Shown: piece after piece, positions 18,223 through 27,680 of the stretch
Layout: each line of letters opens with the position of its first letter
How positions within the stretch are numbered: the stretch's first letter is position 1
Source of the DNA: an uncultured Clostridia bacterium
GTDB lineage: Bacteria > Bacillota > Clostridia > Christensenellales > Borkfalkiaceae
Assembly: GCA_944372575.1 (NCBI GenBank)
Contig: CALVZS010000030.1
Span: 1-62,164, forward strand
Reading direction: 5' to 3'
Length of the DNA: 62,164 nucleotides
Position numbers and translations under genes: made by a program
Notes under the pieces: generated by a model
Database searches by the model: none
What the model was told of the DNA's origin: nothing
Seen by the model: only the letters and a program-made list of their open reading frames with translations

Positions 18223-19578
18223 TCAATTTTTAAAGCTGTGGATGGGTGCGGGGATGAGTCCGCCGCGGCGGATGAACTTGCCCGCATCGCCCGTATGTAC
18301 GGGCATGACGGGCGCCCTTCCCAGGAGCCCGCCGAAGCTGACTTCGTCCCCTACCTGTTTTCCGGGTGCGGGAATGACGCGTACCGCCGTCGTCTTGTTG
18401 TTCACCATGCCGATCGCCGCCTCGTCCGCAATGATCGCGGAGACGGTGGACGCGGGCGTATCACCCGGGATGGCGATCATGTCGAGCCCCACCGAGCAGA
18501 CGCAGGTCATTGCCTCCAGTTTGTCCAGGCTGATTCTGCCTGCCTCGGCGGATTCGATCATGCCGATGTCCTCGGACACGGGGATAAATGCGCCGGAGAG
18601 CCCCCCCACGCGGGAGGACGCCATGACGCCCCCCTTTTTGACCGCATCATTGAGCATGGCGAGCGCGGCCGTCGTGCCGTGGCAGCCAACGACTTCCAGC
18701 CCGAGTTCCTCCAGAATATGCGCCACAGAGTCCCCGCGCGCGGGCGTGGGCGCAAGGGAGAGATCAACAATGCCGAACCGCGCTCCCAAACGCTTCGCTG
18801 CCTCCCTGGCAACGAGCTGCCCTGCCCGCGTGATCTTGAATGCGGTGCGCTTAATGGTCTCCGCCGCATCGGTGAGATCGGCTTCCGGGATGAACTTCAA
18901 GGCGTGCTGAACGACGCCGGGGCCGGATACGCCGACGTTGATGACGGTGTCCGCCTCGCCGATGCCGTGAAACGCCCCCGCCATGAATGGATTGTCCTCC
19001 ACCGCGTTGCAGAACACAACGAGTTTGGCGCAGCCGAGCCCGTCTTTTTCCGCCGTGAGGCGCGCCGTCTCCTTGACGATCTCTCCCATCGTGTGTACGG
19101 CATCCATATTGATGCCCGACTTGGAGGAGCCGATGTTCACAGACGAGCAGAGCCTCTCCGTCGAGGCGAGGACTTCGGGGATGGTGGCAAGGAATGCTTC
19201 CTCATAGTCCGCCGTTCCCTTGTGGACGAGAGCAGAATAGCCGCCCAGAAAATCGATCCCGAGGGTTTTTGCGGCATCGTCAAGCGCCCTGCCGACAAGT
19301 CCGCTCTCCTGCGGAAACGCCGCCGTGATGAGTGAAACGGGCGTGACGGATACGCGCTTGTTGACGATCGGGATCCCATATTCGCCCGAGAGCGCTTCTG
19401 CCGTGGGGACAAGTTTCTCCGCCTTTCTGCAGACGCGGTCATATACTGCCGCGGCCGTTTCCCGGGCCGTGGCCCGGATACAGGAGAGCAGAGAGAGCCC
19501 CATCGTCACCGTACGGATGTCAAGGTGTTCCTTTTCGATCATTTCGATCGTTTCGATAACATCAAATTTACTGAACAT
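18223..19578 (-). CDS. PFL/UPF0210 family protein
   Basis: Conserved protein of the UPF0210 (PFL) family, related in fold to glycyl-radical pyruvate formate-lyase proteins but without a proven reaction. Recognisable segments are [31 protein letters not shown] and [16 protein letters not shown] [14 protein letters not shown], plus [13 protein letters not shown]. 451 aa is the normal length. As almost always, it is followed by the small ACT protein (UPF0237), 15 bases downstream. Confidence 0.9.
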   Translation of the reverse strand: MFSKFDVIETIEMIEKEHLDIRTVTMGLSLLSCIRATARETAAAVYDRVCRKAEKLVPTAEALSGEYGIPIVNKRVSVTPVSLITAAFPQESGLVGRALDDAAKTLGIDFLGGYSALVHKGTADYEEAFLATIPEVLASTERLCSSVNIGSSKSGINMDAVHTMGEIVKETARLTAEKDGLGCAKLVVFCNAVEDNPFMAGAFHGIGEADTVINVGVSGPGVVQHALKFIPEADLTDAAETIKRTAFKITRAGQLVAREAAKRLGARFGIVDLSLAPTPARGDSVAHILEELGLEVVGCHGTTAALAMLNDAVKKGGVMASSRVGGLSGAFIPVSEDIGMIESAEAGRISLDKLEAMTCVCSVGLDMIAIPGDTPASTVSAIIADEAAIGMVNNKTTAVRVIPAPGKQVGDEVSFGGLLGRAPVMPVHTGDAGKFIRRGGLIPAPIHSFKN

Positions 19579-19593
19579 AATCGCCGCTAACCG

Positions 19594-19863
19594 TCAAATA
19601 TTGTGCATGGCATCAAAGATATCGGCGTGCTGAAGGCGCACCGTCATGCCGATCTTCTCCCCCATATCCGCAAGCTGCCTGCCGAGTTCGGCAAATTCCA
19701 CCTTGCTCTGGGAGGTGTCCACCATCATGATCATTGCAAACTGATCTCCCAGAATGGTCTGGGAAATATCTTCGATATTCACGTTGCGTTCAAACAGAAA
19801 GCCGCTCACCTTGGCAATGATGCCCCGCCTGTCCGAACCCGTGACCGTTACGACTGCTCGCAT
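19594..19863 (-). CDS. ACT-domain protein (UPF0237)
   Basis: Single ACT domain of 89 aa: RAVVTVTGSDRRGIIAKVSGFL and NVNIEDISQTILGDQFAMIMMVD. Such domains bind amino acids; this family pairs with the PFL gene just downstream, so it is probably its regulatory partner. AAAGGAG precedes the ATG; the start lies 16 bases inside the upstream gene. Confidence 0.9.
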   Translation of the reverse strand: MRAVVTVTGSDRRGIIAKVSGFLFERNVNIEDISQTILGDQFAMIMMVDTSQSKVEFAELGRQLADMGEKIGMTVRLQHADIFDAMHNI

Positions 19864-20393
19864 TCCGTAATCTCCTTTGTCTGATTGATGATCTCATATT
19901 CGATCAGCAGGTTTCCCTGCGAGATGATCCGGACGGGAACTTCCTCTTCAAAGGGAGGGAAATCCTTCTCTCCGTCCACATAGATCTGCCGGATCATGTC
20001 CTCATCGCGCTTGATATTGCGAACCCGGAAGAGCGCGACGTTGACATCCACGCCGTCCCGCGTCGTCCAGTCCTCAATGCCCGCGAATGGTGCGACGGAA
20101 TACTCCTTCAGCCCTACGGAGATAAAGCGCAGCATCTTGCAATAGGCATTGGAACGCTTGAAACAGATCCCCATATACGGGAAGAGAAAAATAATATACA
20201 GTGCCGTCCATACGCAGGCGACGGCGATCACCCATGTCTGATTGGGATCCTCGTACGGAAGCATGATATAGTAGATCAAAAGCGCAAGAAAACCGGCAAA
20301 ATAAAGTCCCGTGACGCCAAAAAACCAGCCGAGAATCCTGCGGCGCTGCCTGTATGCATCCCAGAGATCCGCATCCGTGTAGAGCTTTGTCAT
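19848..20393 (-). CDS. Conserved hypothetical membrane protein
   Basis: No family recognised. Two membrane helices are clear (about 22-42 and 53-75) and the remaining 100 residues look like a compact, beta-rich cytoplasmic domain (ISVGLKEYSVAPFAGIEDW, VNVALFRVRNIK). It overlaps the DegV stop (ATGA) upstream and the ACT gene downstream by 16 bases, so it is part of the operon. GGAGG precedes its start. Confidence 0.75.
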   Translation of the reverse strand: MTKLYTDADLWDAYRQRRRILGWFFGVTGLYFAGFLALLIYYIMLPYEDPNQTWVIAVACVWTALYIIFLFPYMGICFKRSNAYCKMLRFISVGLKEYSVAPFAGIEDWTTRDGVDVNVALFRVRNIKRDEDMIRQIYVDGEKDFPPFEEEVPVRIISQGNLLIEYEIINQTKEITECEQS

Positions 20394-21238
20394 GCGTTTT
20401 CCTCCGCAATAAACAGAACGCCGAGCGTATTTCTGCCGCAGTGACCCGTGATGACGGAGCCCGCCACCGTCTCCAATACCTCATCAAAGGTGAAATTTTC
20501 CGCGACCTTCCTTCTTGCCGCCTCTATGACTTCCTCATCCGCCATGCTGTTCGTGATGAAACAGCGCGTTTTTTCGTATTTCGGATACTGTTTGGCAAGA
20601 TCGTCGACATACTGTTCGATACATTTGACCATACTCCCGCGATACTTTTTTCCGGCAACGAGCTGTCCGTCGTGCATTTCGATGAGAGGATGGATCCTGA
20701 GCAGATTGGCGCCGTAGAACGCCATGCGCGAGCACCTGCCCCCCTTGTAGAGGTAGTCCAGCCTGTCCGGCACAAAGGAAGTATTGACAAGCGGCCGCAG
20801 CGCGTTGACCCGATCGACGATCTCCTGTGGGGACACGCCGGCGTCGCGCAGATCGACAGCTTTGAGAATGAGCAGCCCCTGGCCCGTGGAGAGCGCCTTG
20901 CTGTCCACTACGAACACCTTTCCGGGAAACGCCTTCGCGCCCTCCCGAGCATAGTCACAGGCAGAGGACGCCTTGGCGGAAATGCTGAAATGGATGACGG
21001 TGTCCCCGGCCTCAACGAACGGCCGGAAGAACTCCTCGTAATCGGCCGCACTTGGCGCGGCTGTCTTGGGAAGCTGGCCTGTTTTTTCGACATAGTCAAA
21101 AATGTTCTGCGGGACAATGTCAACGCCGTCAAAGTGCGGCGTTCCGCCCAAAATAACCGAGAGCGGCATGATGCCGATATCGTGCGCGGCGATGCTTGCG
21201 CCCAGGTCACAGGTGCTGTCTGCCGTAAGTTTGATCAT
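20390..21238 (-). CDS. DegV family fatty-acid-binding protein (copy 1)
   Basis: DegV/FakB proteins hold a fatty acid for phosphorylation by FakA kinases. LTADSTCDLG at the start, SISAKASSACDYAREGA, YLYKGGRCSR, and RIHPLIEMHDG are the family marks; Thr and Ser in these motifs bind the carboxylate. The ATG at 21238, after GGAGGAAC, is used; the longer frame adds 41 unlike residues. One of three degV genes in this window. No fakA kinase is present. Confidence 0.9.
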   Translation of the reverse strand: MIKLTADSTCDLGASIAAHDIGIMPLSVILGGTPHFDGVDIVPQNIFDYVEKTGQLPKTAAPSAADYEEFFRPFVEAGDTVIHFSISAKASSACDYAREGAKAFPGKVFVVDSKALSTGQGLLILKAVDLRDAGVSPQEIVDRVNALRPLVNTSFVPDRLDYLYKGGRCSRMAFYGANLLRIHPLIEMHDGQLVAGKKYRGSMVKCIEQYVDDLAKQYPKYEKTRCFITNSMADEEVIEAARRKVAENFTFDEVLETVAGSVITGHCGRNTLGVLFIAEENA

Positions 21239-21257
21239 ATGTGTTCCTCCGATGAGA

Positions 21258-21929
21258 TTATTCCCAAACAAAAATGCCATAGACGGCAGAACGGAATCCC
21301 TCCCATGCCGTTGTAAAACTCTTGACCGAAACCGCCCAGGCGGGAACGACGCCGATGACATCTTCGGCCGTCAGCAGATCGTATCCGCGCCTCACGATGT
21401 CCTCGGAGTCCGCACTGTTTGCGCGGTTGTCACCGAGAAAAAAGATCTCACCCGCTCCGACGCTGACTTCCGGAAAATCGGGCGTTCTCCCCTTGGCATA
21501 CGGTTCTTCGAGCGCATGATACATTCCGCCCGCTTCTCTAATCCACAGAACCCCTCCTTCGCACTTGATGGAGTCCCCTTCGGTCGCAATAATGCGCTTG
21601 ATAATCGTCTCTGCCGTAAAGACGGCATCTCCGTCTGCGGAATAGGCGTCGCTCGAAGTCGTATCGAGAATGACAATGTCTCCGCGTGAAAAGGCATTCC
21701 CGCGCACTGCATAGACAATGTCTCCGCCTTCATAGTCCGCTCCCACGCGCTCGCCGCCGTAAAGCGTATCGCGCATGGAATCCCCTTTCACTTCCACCAC
21801 AAGAAGAAAATTGGCGCGCAACAGATCGAAGATAAGGATGAGCAGGACGAATGCAAACACGATATACAGTGCGATCTTTGCCGCGCGGCTTTCGCGCGGC
21901 TCGTTGAGCATTGCGGGGCGGCGGATCAC
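21258..21929 (-). CDS. lepB: Type I signal peptidase
   Basis: Membrane-bound enzyme that removes signal peptides outside the cell membrane. One N-terminal helix (about 18-38), then the catalytic KGDSMRDTL (S51), the Lys in ETIIKRIIATEGDSI, and FFLGDNRANSADS. The start is the GTG at 21929: GGAGGAG lies five bases upstream and the codon overlaps the DUF951 stop (GTGA), so the two are translationally coupled. About 223 aa. Confidence 0.92.
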   Translation of the reverse strand: MIRRPAMLNEPRESRAAKIALYIVFAFVLLILIFDLLRANFLLVVEVKGDSMRDTLYGGERVGADYEGGDIVYAVRGNAFSRGDIVILDTTSSDAYSADGDAVFTAETIIKRIIATEGDSIKCEGGVLWIREAGGMYHALEEPYAKGRTPDFPEVSVGAGEIFFLGDNRANSADSEDIVRRGYDLLTAEDVIGVVPAWAVSVKSFTTAWEGFRSAVYGIFVWE

Positions 21930-22120
21930 AATTTCTCCTCCGCGATGCGCCGCACACGTTTTTTCAATTCGTCCGGCGTTAGCATGACGATCCTGCCGCA
22001 GGTAAGACATCGGATCTTATAGTCCGCCCCCGTGCGCACGATCTTCCAGAGCGTTCCTCCGCACGGATGCGGTTTCTTGGTCTCCACGACAGTATGAAGT
22101 TGCAATTCGCTCAGATCCAT
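21926..22120 (-). CDS. DUF951 family protein
   Basis: Small 64-aa protein with KKPHPCGGTLWKIVRTGADYKIRC and CLTCGRIVMLTPDELKKRV. The Cys residues (CGG, CLTCG) suggest a single zinc ribbon. Family of unknown role, widespread in Firmicutes and usually next to translation or division genes. Coupled to lepB through a GTGA overlap. Confidence 0.9.
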   Translation of the reverse strand: MDLSELQLHTVVETKKPHPCGGTLWKIVRTGADYKIRCLTCGRIVMLTPDELKKRVRRIAEEKL

Positions 22121-23808
22121 AGGATATTGTTCACCAAAACTTCGTCATTTCCAACAAAGACAAGGGAGAGCGCGCCGGAAAAACTCTCCATATGCGCTCC
22201 CGTTGCAGATTTGAAGTCGGATGCATCGAAGAGAACACTCTTCCATTTGCCTCCGCCTGCAATGTGCGCTTCGGCGCTGAAGCCGTTTTCTTCATCATCG
22301 TCAAAATAGAAGGTAGCTTTGAGCGTGGCATCTGCGGCGCAATAGGCGTCCAATCGAAGCGATGCACCTTCCGGTGCTGCATAGCGTGGTTCATTGACTC
22401 GGTATGATACGATCCCCGCCTCCGCCGTCGCGCCGAGGATCCCCCCGTAACCCGGCAGAAGTTTGGCATCCACACCTTTTCCGTCCGCAAAGCAGTCCGC
22501 AATCGAGCGCGCACGGCGACGAAATCCCGATATGCCGTTCAGCCCGTCCCGTTCGGAGGCATAGATGATACGGCTGCGTACACAGGCATTCCGATAGGGT
22601 TTTTGCAGAATTACTTCCTGGATCTTGGACGTTACGGAGAAGTTGTTGGAATAATTCGCAAACGCATAGACGAGCGCCCGGCGGCTCTTTTCATAGAGAG
22701 AGAGCGGAAACGTGCCGACATTCCCTTTTACTTGGGAAGAAGTTCCAAGTACGCGCGTCCAGTCGCGTGCGTGCGAACCTGTGATGCGCTCGGTATAGAA
22801 GATCCCGCATTCACGCAACTCCCCTTCCTCGTCAAACGTGGCGCGCGCGACCAGATTGCCGTCATCGTCCTCTTCGACGGTGAGAGCGATCGGCCCGCAT
22901 AAAAAGACGGAGCGCTCTTTGAGATACTTGTCAAGGAAAAGATCGATATCGGCAAGTGAATGCATCCCAATCAGACCGTTCCCGTGGGAAGAATACAAAA
23001 ATGCCTTTTCCACATCCGGATTGATCTGCTGAAAGGTATCATAGACGCGGTCATAGTCATGCTTTTTATCGTTGACCGCCGATAGAAGCAGAACGGGACA
23101 GCGGACATAGGGCGCGTAGCTCTGCGAATCGATGCCCGCAATGAAGCGGTGATGATCCTCATCAAAGACCCTTTTTTCACCGTCCGCGAACTTCTCCATG
23201 CCGCGATAGGCAAGCCAGCCCGCGGCACAGACGGAAATCAGACAGGAAAGCGGAACATATGGCGCAATCTTGAACAGCACTTCCCCGCCCGTTCTCAATC
23301 CGATCGCCCCAAAACGCGTTACCTCCCTGCGTGTGGCAAGAAACTTGGCGGCATAGCGTGCCACGCCCGCCCATTCATACCAGCTTGTCTCTTTTGCGGT
23401 CGGTTCCGCACGGTCGAGGTGACTTCCCGCCCGCACATAATTGGCATAGTCCACAGCGGCAGGATAGGAGGTATATGCCTCAGTCCCGTTTTCGCCGCAG
23501 TAGTCAACGCAAAGAACGCCGTAACCGCGTGCAATAAACCGACGGACGAACGTCTCGTCAAAGGGGCAACCGGCTTCAAAGAGGATCAGAAGTGCGGGAA
23601 ACGACGTCGCGCCCTCCGGAAGCACATACTGTGCGTAAATTTTGACGCGCTCTCCGCCGACCCGCCTGCCGAGGAAGCGCACGTCGCGAAAGACGGCTCC
23701 CTCATCCTTGCGTTCGGAGAGGGTCTCCTCTTCCAGGGGGAGCGAATCGTCAAAATCTTTCCACAATGTTACGGGAGTCAGAAAGGTACTAGCCAAATGC
23801 CACCTCAC
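22111..23808 (-). CDS. Alpha/beta-hydrolase-fold protein lacking the nucleophilic Ser
   Basis: The first 300 residues have an alpha/beta-hydrolase layout as in acetyl xylan esterase or dienelactone hydrolase: FPALLILFEAGCPFDE, GYGVLCVDYCGENGTE, CPVLLLSAVNDKKHDYD (acid) and YSSHGNG (His). At the elbow, however, the sequence is GLRTGGE (170-176), with Arg172 where Ser is expected. The last 250 residues are probably beta-rich. So it may be a binding protein or use another nucleophile. Start GTG at 23808 (GTGA overlap with sbcC); a TTG at 23796 after GAGGTG is an alternative. Confidence 0.7.
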   Translation of the reverse strand: MRWHLASTFLTPVTLWKDFDDSLPLEEETLSERKDEGAVFRDVRFLGRRVGGERVKIYAQYVLPEGATSFPALLILFEAGCPFDETFVRRFIARGYGVLCVDYCGENGTEAYTSYPAAVDYANYVRAGSHLDRAEPTAKETSWYEWAGVARYAAKFLATRREVTRFGAIGLRTGGEVLFKIAPYVPLSCLISVCAAGWLAYRGMEKFADGEKRVFDEDHHRFIAGIDSQSYAPYVRCPVLLLSAVNDKKHDYDRVYDTFQQINPDVEKAFLYSSHGNGLIGMHSLADIDLFLDKYLKERSVFLCGPIALTVEEDDDGNLVARATFDEEGELRECGIFYTERITGSHARDWTRVLGTSSQVKGNVGTFPLSLYEKSRRALVYAFANYSNNFSVTSKIQEVILQKPYRNACVRSRIIYASERDGLNGISGFRRRARSIADCFADGKGVDAKLLPGYGGILGATAEAGIVSYRVNEPRYAAPEGASLRLDAYCAADATLKATFYFDDDEENGFSAEAHIAGGGKWKSVLFDASDFKSATGAHMESFSGALSLVFVGNDEVLVNNILWI

Positions 23809-26378
23809 ACCATTTCTATTTGCGAACCGTGTCGCTCGGTTGCCTTCTTCACGAGGAGTTTGCGCTCGATCCGGTGTTTGAGTTCTTCAACGTGGGAGAT
23901 GATCCCGATGGAGAAATGCTCGTTTTTCAGGCGTTCGAGACTGTCCATGACGACATCCACCAGGTGTTCGTCCAGCGTACCGAATCCCTCATCCAGGAAA
24001 AAGAATTCTATGGGACGCAGCGACCGGGCGCAGATCTCGGCACTCAGCGCGAGCGCCAAAGAGAGCGAAACCAAGAACGTCTCTCCGCCCGAGAGCGTAT
24101 TGACGTTGCGCTTTTCCCCGCCGTCAAAGTTGTCGCCGACAAAGAACCCGCCTTCATAGCGCAGAAAGTACCGCCCGTCCGTCAGAGAAAGCAGCCGCGC
24201 GCTCGCATTCTCTGCAACGGTCTCAAGATATTCCTCGGCGATGAACTCCATAAATTTGTTCCCCTCGAGCAGCTTTCTCAACCGCTCAAAGCGGGTAAAT
24301 GTCCTTTCAAGGCCGGAACACTCTTTCGCCAATTCCTCTTTCCGCTGCAAGTTTTCTTCGCTGCGGGAAAGATCGCTCTGCGCAAGCGCAAGCTCCCTTG
24401 CGCAGTCCGCAGCGCGGGCCTCTCTCTCTGCCCGATGCGCCTTCCATGCATCATAGGCTTCCTGCGTTGCGTCAAAGAGATTTTCTTTGGCAAGTTCGTT
24501 CAGGCGGGAATGCGCAGCCGCGTATTCGTTTTTATATGCCTCCACACGGGTGCGCGCCCGCGTCGGGTCTCCGTAGCGCGCGCAGAGCGCGGCCGCATCT
24601 TCCGCACCGGAAAATCCACCCGCCTGCAGCGACCGAGAAAGCCGCGCGTCGGCGCCTGCCAGCGCCTCCCCGGCGGCCTTTGTCTGTGCTTCAGCCGCTG
24701 CGAGCGCAGTTTTTGCATCCGAAACACGTTTTTGCGCCGCTTCACGCTCCTGCATCCGCCGTTTTTTCTCCCGCCGGAGCGCAGCCAGCTGCGCTTCAAG
24801 CTGTTCGGCGGGAACTTGCGGAGGGGTGAAGTCCTCCGTCAGGGAACGCAGCCGTTCCGCCGTCTCCTGCCGCTCCTGAGAGAGCGACTGCAGATCGGAG
24901 AGATGCTGGTCATATCTTCCCTTTCTCTTTTCAAGAGCGACCCGTTGGTTGTGAAGTTTCTCCCGCGTTTGCTTTTCCTGTTCAAATTGCTCTCTGAGGC
25001 GCACGAAATCCGTCGTTCCGCCCTCCGAGAGATGCCGGTATTTTTCAATGAGCGGACGGCTGTCCGGCTCGATCACGGGATGCTTTTTTGTAAGATGCTC
25101 CAACTCCGCCGAAAAGCCGGCATATTCTGCATGAAGGAGCGCCGCCTTGCCGTTCTGTTCCGCATAGGAGAGGAAATCCTCGCTTCCGAGTCGCGCAAGC
25201 GCCTCGTCGAGCCGTGCAAGCTCTTCGTCATAGGAAAAATCGGGAAACGCGGCTCGTTCCGCCGCAAGTTTTGCCTCCACGGTACGCAGTTTCTTCTGCG
25301 CGTTTTCAATTTCACCGGCACGGAAGGCCGCGTTCTTCGCCTGCGCCAGACTGTCTGCCAGCGCCTGCTCTTGCGCTTCCGCGTCCGCGGCATTCCACAG
25401 CATGGCCTCATCGAGCGCATTTTGCGCCTCCTGTTCGGCGCCTCTTGCAGTATTCAGGTTGCGGTTGCACGCATTCAGCCGTTGTTGGCATTGCCGCACC
25501 TCTTTGGCATCGCGTACGGCGGCGGAAGCGCGGTCGAGGCGATCGAGCTCCTCCGCAAGCGTGCGCATCTCCTCTTTTTGCTGCTTCAGCTGTTCCATGC
25601 GGGCAGAGAGTTTTTCCTGTTCGGCACGCATGCCGACGCGGATCGCAAGCACCTTCTCCTGCTCGCGCAGGGATAACAGTTCCTCCCGCAGCGCCGCATC
25701 CTCCTTGCGCAGTTCCTCCGCCCTTTTTCGGAGAGAGGAAACGCTCTCTGCGGAAAGGTTGGCATACTGTTCCAGTTTTGCCTGCGCAACGCGCAGATCT
25801 TCCCGCGCCTGATTCAGTTTGGCTCCGGCGCGCCTGAGCAAAGCGTCGCCATATGCTTCCAGATTGAACAGACGGGAGACAAGTCTTAGTCTGTCTGCCC
25901 GCGCGGACTTGACAAATTGCGCAAATTCACCCTGAGGGAGTGCGATACACTTTTCAAAGTCGTGCTGCTCCAGCCCGATGATGCGCTCAAGGAGCGCATT
26001 TCCATCCCGCACGCCGTCCGCCAGCACGAGAAGGGAATCTCCCTTCTTTTCATATACTTTAAGCGATTGTGCAGCATTCTTGCGCTTGAGCTCCCGTTCA
26101 ACGCGGTAGGTGCGCCGCGCGTCCTCAAAGACGATCTCAAATTCAAAGGTTACATACGCCTTATCTTTCGCGTAATGCAGAATATCCGCAATACTTCCCC
26201 TGGCACGAGATACATTGCCATAGAGAGCAAAGGCGATGCAGTCGAGGATGGTGCTCTTCCCGGAACCCGTGTCCCCGAAAATGCCGAAGATCCCGAATTC
26301 AAGCAGTTTCGTAAAATCGATCGCCGCAGGCTCGGAAAAAGAGTTGATGCCGCAAAATTCCAAAGAGACAGGCTTCAT
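23805..26378 (-). CDS. sbcC: SbcC/Rad50-type ATPase without a zinc hook
   Basis: SMC-like subunit of the SbcCD nuclease that processes DNA hairpins and ends. Walker A GDTGSGKS (35-42), a Q-loop region near LPQGEFAQFVKS, two long coiled coils, the ABC signature TLSGGETFLVSLSLALA and Walker B EFFFLDEGFGTLDE. The CxxC zinc hook expected at the coiled-coil tip is absent: the apex region reads KKHPVIEPDSRP and there is no CxxC anywhere. 857 aa is shorter than the usual 1,000 or more. ATGA overlap with sbcD. Confidence 0.92.
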   Translation of the reverse strand: MKPVSLEFCGINSFSEPAAIDFTKLLEFGIFGIFGDTGSGKSTILDCIAFALYGNVSRARGSIADILHYAKDKAYVTFEFEIVFEDARRTYRVERELKRKNAAQSLKVYEKKGDSLLVLADGVRDGNALLERIIGLEQHDFEKCIALPQGEFAQFVKSARADRLRLVSRLFNLEAYGDALLRRAGAKLNQAREDLRVAQAKLEQYANLSAESVSSLRKRAEELRKEDAALREELLSLREQEKVLAIRVGMRAEQEKLSARMEQLKQQKEEMRTLAEELDRLDRASAAVRDAKEVRQCQQRLNACNRNLNTARGAEQEAQNALDEAMLWNAADAEAQEQALADSLAQAKNAAFRAGEIENAQKKLRTVEAKLAAERAAFPDFSYDEELARLDEALARLGSEDFLSYAEQNGKAALLHAEYAGFSAELEHLTKKHPVIEPDSRPLIEKYRHLSEGGTTDFVRLREQFEQEKQTREKLHNQRVALEKRKGRYDQHLSDLQSLSQERQETAERLRSLTEDFTPPQVPAEQLEAQLAALRREKKRRMQEREAAQKRVSDAKTALAAAEAQTKAAGEALAGADARLSRSLQAGGFSGAEDAAALCARYGDPTRARTRVEAYKNEYAAAHSRLNELAKENLFDATQEAYDAWKAHRAEREARAADCARELALAQSDLSRSEENLQRKEELAKECSGLERTFTRFERLRKLLEGNKFMEFIAEEYLETVAENASARLLSLTDGRYFLRYEGGFFVGDNFDGGEKRNVNTLSGGETFLVSLSLALALSAEICARSLRPIEFFFLDEGFGTLDEHLVDVVMDSLERLKNEHFSIGIISHVEELKHRIERKLLVKKATERHGSQIEMV

Positions 26379-27523
26379 ACTCCCTCCTCCAGCAGGACAA
26401 GAAATGCCTGCGTCAGATCGTCGGACGGATCCTCCGCATAGACAGAGCGATAGTATTGCTCAAAAAGTTCCTTCGGCGAAAGCGTACTGCGGCGCACGGC
26501 GGGCGTCGATTGCGCGGCCCGGGTGCGCACGATCAGGGAGACAAAACCCTCATTGGCAGCGCGCAGCATCTGCGTTTCCTGAGAAGAGAGCGGCGCGCGC
26601 AGCTGCAGAGTTAGTTCGATAAAAGCGCCCTCGTAGCGCCTGAGCAGGGCGGCGGCGCGCTCCGCATCCTCCTCTTCCAGTCGCACGAGCCGTTTTCCGG
26701 AGGAGAGCGGCAGCTCCTCGACAGAGATCCCCGTCGCGCCCGTATGCAGCAAGATCACCTGCTTTTTTTCCTGTTCATCGAAGGAATATTGCAGGATGGA
26801 GCCGCTGTAACGCACCTTTTCTCCGAATTTCTGCGGTTTATGAAGGTGTCCGAGTGCGACATAGTCAAAGCCGTCGAAGAGGGAAACGGGAACGGCGCGC
26901 GCGCCGCCAAGATCGATGTCGCGCTCGCTTTCGCTCACTCTGCCGCCCGAGACAAAGAGATGGCTCAAAAGTATATGCGGCATCCCGCCCGAAAAGCCCG
27001 CTTCTCCGCGGGAGATCCAGCGGCGGAGCTTGTCCGGATAGCTCTCGTCCGTCTTTTCCTCTTTCAGCCGTGCCTCGTTGGGATAGGGCTGCACATTGAG
27101 ATAGACGCGCTCCCCCCGCTCGTTTTCGATGACGACATACCCCTCGCCCGATGCGACCGCACGTACCCCTCTGCTTCCGCCAACCGACATTACGTCCGTT
27201 CCGCCGCCAAAGAGATAAATCCCCTCTTCAGCGGCAAGGGGCGCGGATGCAGCGAGCCGGACACCGTCATCGTGATTGCCGCTTGCAAGGACGATCGCAC
27301 GCCGCTCGCCGGCGATCCGCTTCACAGCACGGAAAAACACCTCCTCAGCCTCGGCGGAGGGCATGAATGTATCGAATACATCGCCCGCAACAAGGACGAG
27401 ATCGACCTGTTTGGCGTCACAGATCGCAGCGATCTCATCGAGCACCGCGATCTGTTCGGGCAGGCGATCGCGCTCCATGAGCCGCTTGCCGATATGCCAG
27501 TCAGAGGTGTGAAGAATATTCAT
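26375..27523 (-). CDS. sbcD: SbcD/Mre11-type exonuclease
   Basis: Mn2+-dependent nuclease subunit of SbcCD. The phosphoesterase motifs are HTSDWHIGKRL, VLVAGDVFDT, ASGNHDD, LLSHLFVSGG and ALGHLHKPQ. The start at 27523 is the Met just before the first motif; the longer frame adds 20 residues without family likeness. No strong Shine-Dalgarno is seen. It overlaps sbcC by four bases and is divergent from the dnaD-type gene. Confidence 0.94.
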   Translation of the reverse strand: MNILHTSDWHIGKRLMERDRLPEQIAVLDEIAAICDAKQVDLVLVAGDVFDTFMPSAEAEEVFFRAVKRIAGERRAIVLASGNHDDGVRLAASAPLAAEEGIYLFGGGTDVMSVGGSRGVRAVASGEGYVVIENERGERVYLNVQPYPNEARLKEEKTDESYPDKLRRWISRGEAGFSGGMPHILLSHLFVSGGRVSESERDIDLGGARAVPVSLFDGFDYVALGHLHKPQKFGEKVRYSGSILQYSFDEQEKKQVILLHTGATGISVEELPLSSGKRLVRLEEEDAERAAALLRRYEGAFIELTLQLRAPLSSQETQMLRAANEGFVSLIVRTRAAQSTPAVRRSTLSPKELFEQYYRSVYAEDPSDDLTQAFLVLLEEGV

Positions 27524-27566
27524 AAAGAAAGAATCACCGTAAAAATTTGTCAGCGTCACAAAGCCA

Positions 27567-27595
27567 TTGCTTTTCGGCGACATTTATGTTATACT
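27567..27595 (+). promoter_or_regulatory. Promoter of the dnaD-type gene
   Basis: TTGCTT (27567-27572), 17-base spacer, TATACT (27590-27595). Its -10 box directly touches the -10 box of the divergent sbcDC promoter. Confidence 0.65.
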
Positions 27596-27624
27596 ATTAT
27601 ACAACGGCTTTAAAAAAAAAGCAA
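27596..27624 (-). promoter_or_regulatory. Promoter of sbcDC
   Basis: On the minus strand TTGCTT (27624-27619), 17-base spacer, TATAAT (27601-27596). About 70 bases of leader precede the sbcD ATG. Confidence 0.65.
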
Positions 27625-27680
27625 GCGTTCATCCCGCATTCGGGGGAAAACGCGCACGCAAATACAGGAGAGAAACAGAG

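Noticed and set aside
17020..19335. 771-codon plus-strand frame opposite pepF and the PFL gene
   Set aside because: Antisense shadow of GC-rich genes; both minus-strand genes are certain and this frame spans their junction.
23820..25676. 618-codon plus-strand frame opposite sbcC
   Set aside because: Arg/Leu-rich shadow of the coiled-coil codons; no start signal or motif.
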